A stretch of 32,477 nt of DNA from Zetaproteobacteria bacterium CG_4_9_14_3_um_filter_54_145. GTDB lineage: Bacteria; Pseudomonadota; Zetaproteobacteria; Mariprofundales; Mariprofundaceae. Under the pieces are notes generated by a model. It ran no database searches. It saw nothing but the letters and a program-made list of their open reading frames with translations, and had not been told where the DNA came from. The stretch is from positions 35,114 through 67,590 of the forward strand of contig PFXI01000040.1 in NCBI GenBank assembly GCA_002791575.1, in the 5' to 3' direction. Position 1 is the stretch's first letter, and each line of letters begins with the position of its first letter. Made by a program: the position numbers and the translations under genes. Shown here piece after piece: positions 1-7,600 of the stretch.

Positions 1-1
1 A

Positions 2-712
2 TTAAGTTCTGATTCTCAGCATTTGTTGGTCGCGTGTCAGCCTAAATCGGGATCAACCTACCTTACGAGAATAATCAGTTGTTTGCCTGATTTTAGAACA
101 GCGAGTCTTGTTCCTGGTTATGGTCGAAGGGAACAGGAGCTTGATGCTTCTTTATTAGCATCATTTCATTCATCTAATTATGTAGCTCATCACCATGTTC
201 GATATTCTGAAGCGACTGGAGTTTTACTGAATCGTTTCCACGTAAAACCAGTTGTACTCGTCAGAGATATTTTTGATATTGTAGTCAGCCTCAGAGACCA
301 TTTTCGCCGTGAAAGTGTTGAAAGTTCAATGGGGTTTGTCTTCCCTTATATGAAAGATTGGCCTGATGCCCAACTGGAAGGTTTTATAGCCCGGATGATC
401 GTACCGTGGTATTTCAACTTTTACCTTTCCTGGCTGGAGTGTGAAAACAGGTTTATGCTCAATTATGAAGATCTCAGGACCGATGCGTTTTCTGCTGTCA
501 TGTCCATTAACGATCATTTCTCATTAGGGTATGATTCTGTAGCAATAAACCGGGCTGTTGAGCTTGCTAATTCTTCGTTTACAAGGAAAAACCAGGCTAT
601 AGCAGGAAGAGGCGCAAGCTTGGATGCTGCTACAAAAGATGCTATATATGTGATGGCATCCTATTATGACGGCGTCGACTTTTCTCCAATGGGCATCTTT
701 CCAAATGAGTGA
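2..712 (+). CDS. Sulfotransferase-like protein (5' end outside window)
   Basis: Probable PAPS-dependent sulfotransferase that would add sulfate to a sugar or other acceptor in the glycan pathway. The motif PKSGSTYL near the visible N-terminus matches the 5'-phosphosulfate-binding loop of the family, and VLVRDIFDIVVSL about 70 residues later resembles the 3'-phosphate-binding segment. The frame stays open upstream to the window edge, so the TTG at 23 is probably not the true start; about 236 residues are visible. The phosphosulfate loop lies close to the N-terminus in this family, so only a short piece is likely missing. The gene is AT-rich and lies 24 bp before the flippase gene on the same strand. 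Family assignment rests on motifs; the acceptor is unknown. Confidence 0.72.
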   Translation, partial: LSSDSQHLLVACQPKSGSTYLTRIISCLPDFRTASLVPGYGRREQELDASLLASFHSSNYVAHHHVRYSEATGVLLNRFHVKPVVLVRDIFDIVVSLRDHFRRESVESSMGFVFPYMKDWPDAQLEGFIARMIVPWYFNFYLSWLECENRFMLNYEDLRTDAFSAVMSINDHFSLGYDSVAINRAVELANSSFTRKNQAIAGRGASLDAATKDAIYVMASYYDGVDFSPMGIFPNE

Positions 713-736
713 TGCTCTGACACACGGGATTGCTTA

Positions 737-2245
737 ATGCCGCTGATTAAAGGCAATGTTATTGCCAATATGGTTGGAAATGGGTGGGCGGCAATGGTGT
801 CAATTGCCTTTCTTCCTTTATATATCCACTTTATTGGTATTGAATCGTATGCCTTGGTTGGTTTTTATGTTGCCATGCAAGCAATACTGTCTCGACTTGA
901 TATGGGATTAACAGCTGTGATGTCGAGAGAGCTGGCACGCCTTTCGGCAACTGAAAATGGTGAACAAGCCATGAGGGATTTGGTTCGAACACTTGAATTG
1001 GTATGCTGTTTGCTGGCCGCAGTCATCGTGATAATAATGGCGAGCATTGCTCCCTGGGTATCGCAACACTGGTTTAATGGCAGTACCCTTTCTGCTGCAG
1101 TTATTCATCAATCAGTTGTGCTCATGGGCATAGTCATAGCGCTAAGGCTGCTTTATGGTTTTTATTGCAGTGGTTTGCTCGGATTGCAGCGGCAAGTGCT
1201 GCTCAATAAGGCCAAGGTGCTTTTGGAGACCATAGTTGCACTTGGTAGTGTGCTGGTGCTGTGGAGGATATCTCCGACTATTGAGGCATTTTTCATGTGG
1301 CAAGCGATTGCAGGGGGCTTTGCTGCATTGACCATGGCATGGCTATTGTGGAAGGCATTGCCAAAATCCGGGAAGCCTATGCTCCGTTTGGATATTCTAA
1401 GAACGGTTGCCCGTTTTGCCGGCGGCGTAAGCCTGGCAACCTTAACTGCTTCGGTTTTCATTCAGGTGGATAAACTGATGCTGAGTGCAATGCTGCCAAT
1501 TGAGGTGTTTGGTTTCTACGCTTTGGCATCGGCAGTTTCTATGGGAAGTATGTTTCTTGTCAGTGCTTCTATATTTTCAGCCATGTACCCGGCATTCACC
1601 CAGCTTATTGCAAGTCAGAATGAAGTCTCTTTGACTCAATTGTATCATAAGGGAAGTCAGGCAATGACGGTGCTTTTGGTTCCAGCTGCATTGGTAATAT
1701 CATTCTTTTCCAAAGATATTCTGGAAGTGTGGACTCAGAATAGCGCGCTTGCCACTCAGGTTGCGCCAATTCTCAGTGTGATAGTGGTTGCAGCAGCGTT
1801 CAGTGGAATAAGGTATTTGGCCTATGCGCTTCAACTGTCCCATGGTTGGACCAGGTTGACAGTGTTTTCTAATTTGATTGCAATAGTGTTTCTTTTTGCA
1901 GCACTTCAAATAGTTGTGCCCTTAAGTGGGGTGCAGGGGGCGGCACTGGCATTTTTGATCGTGAATGCACTTTATACATTTTTTTATGTATATATCATGC
2001 ACCGTAAAGTTCTGAAGATGGAGTTTTATAAATGGCTTTCTGCTGATTTTATTCTTCCGTCAGTTGCCGCTTTTTCAATTGTCCTGTGCTTCTGGTTGTT
2101 AAAACCGATGGATATGAACGATCTTAGCAAGTTAATGTGGATATTATTAGCGGAGGGACTTTCCACGTTGGCAGCGGTAATGTTTGCTCCGGTAGTCAGG
2201 CGGGAGATGACCTCGCTGTATAATGCTATTTTTGCCAACCGCTAG
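737..2245 (+). CDS. Wzx-like polysaccharide flippase (MOP superfamily)
   Basis: A 502-residue integral membrane protein with about 12-14 hydrophobic segments along its whole length, the size and layout of Wzx/RfbX-type flippases. These move undecaprenyl-pyrophosphate-linked oligosaccharides across the inner membrane. The N-terminal helix pair (residues 5-60) and the repeated polar/hydrophobic pattern fit the MATE-like MOP fold. The ATG start follows the sulfotransferase by 24 bp, and a GT2 gene starts 32 bp downstream. Sequence alone does not reveal the substrate. The fusion protein at 7601-10501 carries a second flippase-like domain of the same superfamily, so the locus has two candidate exporters. 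Confidence 0.85.
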   Translation: MPLIKGNVIANMVGNGWAAMVSIAFLPLYIHFIGIESYALVGFYVAMQAILSRLDMGLTAVMSRELARLSATENGEQAMRDLVRTLELVCCLLAAVIVIIMASIAPWVSQHWFNGSTLSAAVIHQSVVLMGIVIALRLLYGFYCSGLLGLQRQVLLNKAKVLLETIVALGSVLVLWRISPTIEAFFMWQAIAGGFAALTMAWLLWKALPKSGKPMLRLDILRTVARFAGGVSLATLTASVFIQVDKLMLSAMLPIEVFGFYALASAVSMGSMFLVSASIFSAMYPAFTQLIASQNEVSLTQLYHKGSQAMTVLLVPAALVISFFSKDILEVWTQNSALATQVAPILSVIVVAAAFSGIRYLAYALQLSHGWTRLTVFSNLIAIVFLFAALQIVVPLSGVQGAALAFLIVNALYTFFYVYIMHRKVLKMEFYKWLSADFILPSVAAFSIVLCFWLLKPMDMNDLSKLMWILLAEGLSTLAAVMFAPVVRREMTSLYNAIFANR

Positions 2246-2277
2246 TCGGCATGAAAGAAAAATGGAGTTGATTAAAA

Positions 2278-3117
2278 ATGTCTAGGGACGAGTTGGTTTC
2301 AATCGGGCTTCCGGTTTATAACGGTGAGGGGCACTTGCGTCAGGCATTGGATTCCCTGTTGGCGCAGAGTTACCCGAATATTGAAATCATTGTTGCTGAT
2401 AATGCATCTGACGACAGTACCCAATCTATCATTGATGAATATATAAGTAAGGATGGCCGAATTCGATATTACAGGCATGATAAAAATATGGGCGCAACTG
2501 CCAACTTCGATTTTGTATTAAAGAAGGCTAACGGCGAGTATTTTATGTGGGCGGCTTTTGATGATGTTTGGGATCCACATTGGGTCGCATCAATGCTTAA
2601 AGGCTTTGAAAGAAAAGGTGTTGTACTTTCCTTCGGGAGAGTTGCGGCAGTTGATTTGGATGGTCGGGTAATTCGAGACTGTACTGCCTTTCATTTACCT
2701 GAAAATAGACTGCTCCGATTGGTAAAATATTTTTGGCTGGAAGAGTACAGCGGAAAAGCCTGTTTAATTTACGGTTTATTTAAAACCAGATTTCTTTTGC
2801 AAAGGAAACCTTTTTCCAAGTTTAGGGCTCAAAATTTTTCAGATATGCTGTTTGTGTTTAGTTGTCTGAACCATGGGCTGGTTTATATTGACCCTTCAGT
2901 GCTATTTTATAAACGGATGCCTCCAGAGAAGTCAGGGAAAGCCTCAGTCATTTCACGCATCTGGAATTCAGTGTTCAAGATGGACCGGATAAACTATTAT
3001 ATTGGCCATGTGAGTGAGGCAAACGCTACTCTGGATAGAGCAGTTTTATTATTACTGTTGCCTCTAAAATATGTAAAAGCGGTTCTTTCGAATATTATTC
3101 GTACAATGACCCGATGA
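2278..3117 (+). CDS. GT2-family glycosyltransferase
   Basis: A 279-residue GT-A fold enzyme that would transfer a sugar from a nucleotide donor to a lipid-linked glycan at the cytoplasmic membrane face. The N-terminus shows the GT2 pattern (VSIGLPVYNGE at residues 7-17, then IIVADNASDDST at 38-49). The acidic metal-binding pair is D95-D96 in AAFDDVWD. The C-terminal 80 residues are basic and partly hydrophobic, suggesting membrane association. Its stop overlaps an ATG at 3114 (ATGA), which opens a 32-codon ORF. Base composition is AT-rich like its neighbours. Donor and acceptor cannot be inferred. Confidence 0.88.
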   Translation: MSRDELVSIGLPVYNGEGHLRQALDSLLAQSYPNIEIIVADNASDDSTQSIIDEYISKDGRIRYYRHDKNMGATANFDFVLKKANGEYFMWAAFDDVWDPHWVASMLKGFERKGVVLSFGRVAAVDLDGRVIRDCTAFHLPENRLLRLVKYFWLEEYSGKACLIYGLFKTRFLLQRKPFSKFRAQNFSDMLFVFSCLNHGLVYIDPSVLFYKRMPPEKSGKASVISRIWNSVFKMDRINYYIGHVSEANATLDRAVLLLLLPLKYVKAVLSNIIRTMTR

Positions 3118-3212
3118 AGGTTTTTATGCAGACACTTATTAACGGTGCTTCCATTATAGGTTCTCAGTTTTGCGTGCTTGGCTCTGGCAAATTTTTCGCT
3201 AGCGATCAATAA
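3114..3212 (+). CDS. 32-codon ORF coupling a glycosyltransferase to an acyltransferase
   Basis: This short ORF begins with an ATG overlapping the stop of the preceding GT2 gene (ATGA) and ends with TAA one base before the ATG of the acyltransferase at 3214. That geometry would allow translation to pass through it into the acyltransferase, which has no good ribosome-binding site of its own. The segment [11 protein letters not shown] faintly resembles the glycine-rich N-terminus of NAD-dependent sugar epimerases, so it could be a gene remnant. I see no recognised domain, and it may simply be chance. Coding status is uncertain. Confidence 0.25.
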   Translation: MKVFMQTLINGASIIGSQFCVLGSGKFFASDQ

Positions 3213-3213
3213 C

Positions 3214-3738
3214 ATGCAGTTTATAATCAATCTTTTTTTGGCGCTTTTGAGAACGGTAAGAAAGCTCAAGTTCTTCTTGTTTAGGCTAGCCTTGAAAATG
3301 ATTCTTGGTTCTCTTGGAAATGGTGGGTACATCTGTCCCGGAGTTGTGATCAGGTCCCCAAAAAATGTTTTTATCGGAGATGATGTCTCTATTGCTCCAG
3401 GCGTAGTCATTGATGCTTCAGCTAAAGGCAGCGTTAGTATCGGAGATCGTTGTGCAATAGCAGCAGGGACAAGGATTGTAACGTACTCCCATGATCCTGA
3501 GGTTCTTCCCATATCCAAGGTGAGTGTTTATAAGTCAGTTGAAATTGGCAATGATGTTTGGATTGGCACAGCAGTCGTTATCTTGCCCGGAGTGACAATA
3601 CATGATGGAGCTATTGTGGCAGCCGGCGCAGTGGTAACCAGGGATGTGGAACCGGATTTTATGGTTGCCGGAGTGCCTGCTCGCAAGGTCAAACAACTTG
3701 ATAGCAGGGAAAACAGATTTGACAACGGAGAACAATAA
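3214..3738 (+). CDS. Hexapeptide-repeat (left-handed beta-helix) acyltransferase
   Basis: A putative O- or N-acetyltransferase of the WcaF/maltose-acetyltransferase type, which moves an acetyl group from acetyl-CoA to a sugar. After a hydrophobic and basic N-terminal helix (residues 1-40), the protein shows the hexapeptide pattern: [46 protein letters not shown] and [14 protein letters not shown], then the common ending VAGVPARKV. The active-site histidine is probably the one in YSHDPE. I prefer the ATG at 3214 (174 aa). An upstream in-frame TTG at 3178 would add 12 residues but has no Shine-Dalgarno support, while the 3214 start sits one base after the stop of the coupled mini-ORF. Confidence 0.85.
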   Translation: MQFIINLFLALLRTVRKLKFFLFRLALKMILGSLGNGGYICPGVVIRSPKNVFIGDDVSIAPGVVIDASAKGSVSIGDRCAIAAGTRIVTYSHDPEVLPISKVSVYKSVEIGNDVWIGTAVVILPGVTIHDGAIVAAGAVVTRDVEPDFMVAGVPARKVKQLDSRENRFDNGEQ

Positions 3739-3805
3739 AGCTGAATGACTACACTTGCCTTTCAATTTGAATACTATCTAATCTTGCAACTATGCTGGAG
3801 GAGAA

Positions 3806-4543
3806 GTGAAGCCTGATTATAAAAGCGTATATTATGACTATCAGACCAAGGCTCGAGGGTTGCTGGCAAAAGAGAGTCTGACAGCGCGTTTTGAGCAGCT
3901 TGCTAGGTGGTATGATGGCAGGTTAAGCCCGCACCTTCCGAAGGACAAACAGGCGCGTTGTCTGGATGTGCCGTGCGGTTTTGGGAATTTTCTCTACTTC
4001 CTGAATGGAAAGGGGTATCAAAACATTCAGGGTATTGATCTGGATTCGAAGCAGGTTGAGCTGGCAAAACTGGTTGGTTTACCAGCCGAGCAGGGTGATG
4101 CCTTTCAAATCCTGTCCGGTGAAGGAGCTTCGTTCGATCTGGTTACTTCGCTTGATTTCATAGAACATCTGGATAAAGACAAAGTGCTCGAATTTCTGTC
4201 ACTCATATACAATGGTCTGAAGCCAGGTGGGACTATAATCCTCAGGGCACCTTGTGGTGACGGGCCGTTTGGAGCCCATGATGCCTGGAACGACCTGACC
4301 CATCAGTGGGGTATGACCTCCAATGTTGTACGGACATTGCTTGAAATGCATGGTTTTGAGAACGTGAAAATTCTCGATGAACGGCCGCAACCCGGAAGTA
4401 TTGTTGATACCGTACGCTGGTTGGTATTCTTTCCTGCGAAAATGATAGCGGATGGATTCTGCATGGCGCTAGGTATGCGCCCTCCTGCAATCTGGACGCG
4501 TTCCATGATTGCCATAGGTCACAAGCCGACCACAGCCAAGTGA
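3806..4543 (+). CDS. Class I SAM-dependent methyltransferase
   Basis: A 245-residue Rossmann-fold methyltransferase. Motif I is CLDVPCGFGNF (residues 52-62), the acidic residue binding the SAM ribose is in GIDLDS (76-81), and the LVTSLDFIEHLD segment corresponds to motif IV. A C-terminal hydrophobic, basic stretch (about 195-215) suggests membrane contact. The GTG start is supported by a strong GGAGGAG at 3797-3803. The stop overlaps the GTG start of the next gene by four bases, so the two are probably translationally coupled. In this context it would methylate a sugar or the glycan end, a role known for chain-terminating methyltransferases in O-antigen loci. That role is inferred. Confidence 0.85.
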   Translation: MKPDYKSVYYDYQTKARGLLAKESLTARFEQLARWYDGRLSPHLPKDKQARCLDVPCGFGNFLYFLNGKGYQNIQGIDLDSKQVELAKLVGLPAEQGDAFQILSGEGASFDLVTSLDFIEHLDKDKVLEFLSLIYNGLKPGGTIILRAPCGDGPFGAHDAWNDLTHQWGMTSNVVRTLLEMHGFENVKILDERPQPGSIVDTVRWLVFFPAKMIADGFCMALGMRPPAIWTRSMIAIGHKPTTAK

Positions 4544-5760
4544 AAATCCTCTGTGTCTTCGGGCAGTATAACTACGGTGATCCCGAGCGCGGCCTTGGAT
4601 ATGAATATTCTAATTTTATTCCTGCGCTGAAGAACCTCGGGCATGAGGTGCTATTTTTTGAAAGCCTGAATAAATCGAAATACGTTGATTATGCGGATAT
4701 GAATAGGCAATTGCTGCAGATAGTTGAGGCGGAAAAGCCGGATCTGATCTTCTGTGTGCTGATGACCTACGAAATCTGGCTGGAGACCCTGCAACTTATT
4801 CGCGAAGGCAGTAATGCAGCATTAATTCACTGGGCCACTGATGATTCATGGAAGTATGAACAGGCTTCACGTTTTTTGGCGCCGATGTTCGATGTCCATG
4901 CAACGACCTACCCCTCAGCTATGGCAAAGGCTAAAAAGGATGGGCTGGATAATGTTGTGCTAAGTCAGTGGGCTGCGGATTCATCCCGTATGGCACCGCC
5001 TCTTAATGCGGGACAGTGTCGTTACAAGGTCAGCTTTGTTGGTTCAACGTATGGTAATCGTCAGCAGTGGGTCGAGGATTTAAAGCAGCGCGGTATCCAG
5101 GTGGATGCATTCGGATACGGCTGGCCGAATGGACCGGTGGCAGCAGAAGAGATAGCCGTGATTATGCGGGAGTCTCAAGTCAGCCTTAATTTTGGTGATT
5201 CAGGTGTGGTGATTGAGGGTGGTAAAGCGGTGCGCAGCCGGCAGATCAAGGCGCGTATATTTGAAGTGACAGGAGCCGGCGGGCTGCTGGCGACCGAGAG
5301 TGCTGCCCATCTGGATGCTTTTTTTGTCCCGGGTGAGGAGATCGTCGTATTCAGTGATATCGATGATCTGGTAGAAAAAATTGAATACTTGCTTGCCCAT
5401 CCGGACAGGCGTGATGCCATAGCGCAGGCAGGGTATGCAAGAACCGAGGCCGAACACAGTTACGAGTCCCGTTTTGAACCGCTGATTAAACAGGCAATGG
5501 CACGCAGGGAAATGCGCCCGGCTGCAAAACAAGGTATTGATTTTGATCGCTTTGGCATGATCGAAGCATCACATCGCCCGCATCTGCTGTTGCACCTGCT
5601 CAAGCTGATGCTATTGCTCCCTTGTTTGTTGGTATGGGGGAAGCAGCGCGGGCCACGTGCTGCCAGGCGTTTTCTGTTCGAGTTTAGCTGGCGATACTTG
5701 GGGAAGAAAACCTATTCTGCTACGAATTGGGCGGGGCGAGTTTTTTACAAAGAGAGTTAA
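4540..5760 (+). CDS. CgeB-like glycosyltransferase (GT-B fold)
   Basis: A 406-residue protein similar in layout to the CgeB/'glycosyltransferase family protein' group. The N-terminal Rossmann domain starts ILCVFGQYNYGDP and includes ALIHWATDDSW (residues about 91-101), a characteristic segment of this family. The C-terminal nucleotide-binding half carries FEVTGAGGLLATE, then a FFVPGEEIVVFSD segment and a helix of the type that ends many GT4-like proteins. A basic, hydrophobic tail of about 50 residues follows. It starts with GTG inside the stop of the methyltransferase gene. Members in surface-polysaccharide loci are presumed sugar transferases; donor and linkage are unknown. Confidence 0.78.
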   Translation: MKILCVFGQYNYGDPERGLGYEYSNFIPALKNLGHEVLFFESLNKSKYVDYADMNRQLLQIVEAEKPDLIFCVLMTYEIWLETLQLIREGSNAALIHWATDDSWKYEQASRFLAPMFDVHATTYPSAMAKAKKDGLDNVVLSQWAADSSRMAPPLNAGQCRYKVSFVGSTYGNRQQWVEDLKQRGIQVDAFGYGWPNGPVAAEEIAVIMRESQVSLNFGDSGVVIEGGKAVRSRQIKARIFEVTGAGGLLATESAAHLDAFFVPGEEIVVFSDIDDLVEKIEYLLAHPDRRDAIAQAGYARTEAEHSYESRFEPLIKQAMARREMRPAAKQGIDFDRFGMIEASHRPHLLLHLLKLMLLLPCLLVWGKQRGPRAARRFLFEFSWRYLGKKTYSATNWAGRVFYKES

Positions 5761-5800
5761 ATGCATAGTCTGCTAGCCTTGCAACTAGACGGGAGTTGAT

Positions 5801-6712
5801 ATGAATGTTCTGGTATTGGGCGGAAGCGGGTTTATCGGTTCGCATGTGGTGGATCACCTGCTTGCAGCCGGTCACAGGGTGCGTGTGTTTGATCGCGCGC
5901 CGGAGCGTTACCGCTCGCCGTTAAAGCAAGTTGAATACAGACTTGGTAGTTTTGACGATACATTTCAGGTGGCCGAGGCACTGCAAGGTATGGATGCTGT
6001 ATGTCATCTGATCAGTACCACGGTACCCGGAACATCCAATCTCGATCCTGTCGCTGATGTGCAAAGCAACCTGATCAATACACTGTCACTACTTGAGCAG
6101 ATGAGAAAAAAAAGTTTACGCAGAATACTCTATCTCTCATCCGGCGGTGCAGTTTACGGGAATCCTGAACTCTCTCCTGTCAGCGAAAGCCATTCACTGA
6201 ATCCGATCAGTTCATACGGCGTTGTGAAGGTCGCTATCGAAAATTACTTGAAAATGTATCAGCAGCTGTATGGGTTTGAACCTATTATCTTGCGCCCATC
6301 CAATCCTTATGGCTCCAGGCAGGGACATGCCGGCGTGCAGGGCTTGATCGGAACGTTGCTTGCCAGAGCGCTGGCAGGCGATGCGTTGGAAATCTGGGGC
6401 GATGGCTCTGTTGTTCGTGATTACATGCATGTCACCGATCTTGCCCGCTTATCTGTTGCGGCACTGGAGAGTGGGCGTTGCGGCGTGTTTAATGCCGGCA
6501 GCGGTCAGGGCCACTCAATTCATGATATTATTGATCAGATCCGTAATGTCACCGATGAACAATTGCAGGTAAGCTACAGTGAAGGTCGCTCCTTTGATGT
6601 GAAAGAGGTCGTGCTCGATATCAGTCATGCCAAAGCAGTGTTCGGGTGGCAGCCCGAGATATCGCTGTCCGACGGCATTCACGAACAACTGAAATGGTTG
6701 AAGTCGTTGTGA
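5801..6712 (+). CDS. NAD-dependent sugar epimerase/dehydratase (extended SDR)
   Basis: A 303-residue extended short-chain dehydrogenase of the GalE/WbpP type, converting one NDP-sugar into another in the cytoplasm. It has the NAD-binding glycine motif GGSGFIG at residues 7-13, the catalytic serine region YLSSGGAVYG (111-120), the YxxxK pair Y139/K143, and RPSNPYG followed by a substrate-binding region. The start has GGGAG about 6 bases upstream. It is probably a UDP-hexose(NAc) 4-epimerase, but 4-reductase or dehydratase activity cannot be excluded from motifs alone. It lies 40 bp after the CgeB-like gene and 40 bp before another GT2 gene. Confidence 0.83.
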   Translation: MNVLVLGGSGFIGSHVVDHLLAAGHRVRVFDRAPERYRSPLKQVEYRLGSFDDTFQVAEALQGMDAVCHLISTTVPGTSNLDPVADVQSNLINTLSLLEQMRKKSLRRILYLSSGGAVYGNPELSPVSESHSLNPISSYGVVKVAIENYLKMYQQLYGFEPIILRPSNPYGSRQGHAGVQGLIGTLLARALAGDALEIWGDGSVVRDYMHVTDLARLSVAALESGRCGVFNAGSGQGHSIHDIIDQIRNVTDEQLQVSYSEGRSFDVKEVVLDISHAKAVFGWQPEISLSDGIHEQLKWLKSL

Positions 6713-6752
6713 TGCGGGTATGTGAATATAACGACTCAGGATTGTTCAGATT

Positions 6753-7595
6753 ATGCAGCCACGCGTAACGATAGCGCTGCCGGTCTATAACGGCGGGGCT
6801 ACGCTGAAACTCGCAGTCCACTCCGTTTTGCAGCAGAGCTTCACCGACTGGGAGTTGATCATCCTCGATGATGCATCCACAGATAACAGTCTGGAGGTGA
6901 TGCGTTCCTTTGATGATCCGCGCATCCGTTTGGTGGAAGGGGAGCACAATCTGGGTCTTTCTGCACGCCTGAATATGGCTGTGGATATGGCTTGCGGTGA
7001 TTACTTTGCCCGCATGGACCAGGATGATATCAGTCTTCCACTTCGATTGGGGAAACAGCTCGGTTACCTTCAGAAACATGGCGAAGTCGACCTTCTGGCA
7101 ACCAATTATGCAGCATTCAATGATAAACATGAGTGGCGGGGCAAGTTGTCTGTGCGACTGGGGCATGAAGATATTTGTCGCAGCCCGTGGAGCGGCTTCT
7201 ATATGCCACATCCTACCTGGATGGGTAAACTGACATGGTTTAAAAGACACCGTTACCACAGCTATGCTGATGGCGCTGAAGATCAGAACCTGTTGCTGCG
7301 TAGCTATGCCGAAAGCTGTTTTGCCTGTCTTGATGAAGTGTTGTTGGCTTACAGGCAGAATGAGCGTCCACTCAAACACAAGCTGAGAGCCCGGTTCAGG
7401 TATGCTCAATCTGCATTTGCTTCTTGTCGGGCGTGTGATGTCTGTCACATGGCGATTAAAGTGTTAATTGTACAGTTGGCCAAGGGCTTTGTGGACATGG
7501 TAAGCTCATGGTCCCCTTGGGAGCAAAGGGGACTGGTGCCACTTACAGATGAAGAAACTCGCTATCTTAATAGCGTTATAGAGGACTTAAAATAA
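6753..7595 (+). CDS. GT2-family glycosyltransferase
   Basis: A 280-residue GT-A fold glycosyltransferase. It starts VTIALPVYNGG (residues 5-15), continues LIILDDASTDNS (35-46), and has the DxD-type motif MDQDD with D89, D91 and D92. The segment GAEDQNLLLR further on matches the usual ED catalytic-base motif, and a cysteine-rich stretch (SCRACDVCHM) lies near the C-terminus. The gene ends 5 bp before the large fusion gene, so the two are probably cotranslated. It would add one sugar to the lipid-linked oligosaccharide; its specificity is unknown. Confidence 0.88.
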   Translation: MQPRVTIALPVYNGGATLKLAVHSVLQQSFTDWELIILDDASTDNSLEVMRSFDDPRIRLVEGEHNLGLSARLNMAVDMACGDYFARMDQDDISLPLRLGKQLGYLQKHGEVDLLATNYAAFNDKHEWRGKLSVRLGHEDICRSPWSGFYMPHPTWMGKLTWFKRHRYHSYADGAEDQNLLLRSYAESCFACLDEVLLAYRQNERPLKHKLRARFRYAQSAFASCRACDVCHMAIKVLIVQLAKGFVDMVSSWSPWEQRGLVPLTDEETRYLNSVIEDLK

Positions 7596-7600
7596 ACCTT

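Noticed and set aside
2997-3518. 173-codon - strand frame across the GT2/acyltransferase junction
   Set aside because: It crosses two + strand genes in opposite orientation, and its sequence mirrors the hexapeptide repeat DNA.
3767-3796. Promoter-like TTGAAT and TATGCT before the methyltransferase
   Set aside because: The implied start point would fall on the ribosome-binding site, leaving almost no leader; the gene is more likely part of the upstream operon.
3783-5787. CTTGCAACTA repeated before the methyltransferase (3783) and epimerase (5778) genes
   Set aside because: A 10-bp match in two leaders with no further similarity is close to chance in this much AT-rich sequence.
6621-7448. 275-codon - strand open frame opposite a GT2 gene
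   Set aside because: The + strand carries the complete GT2 motifs; the - strand product has no recognisable domain.
7500-7545. Hairpin-like GTCCCCTT/AAGGGGAC near the end of a GT2 gene
   Set aside because: It lies within the coding region and has no T-run; the next gene starts 5 bp after the stop, so termination here is unlikely.
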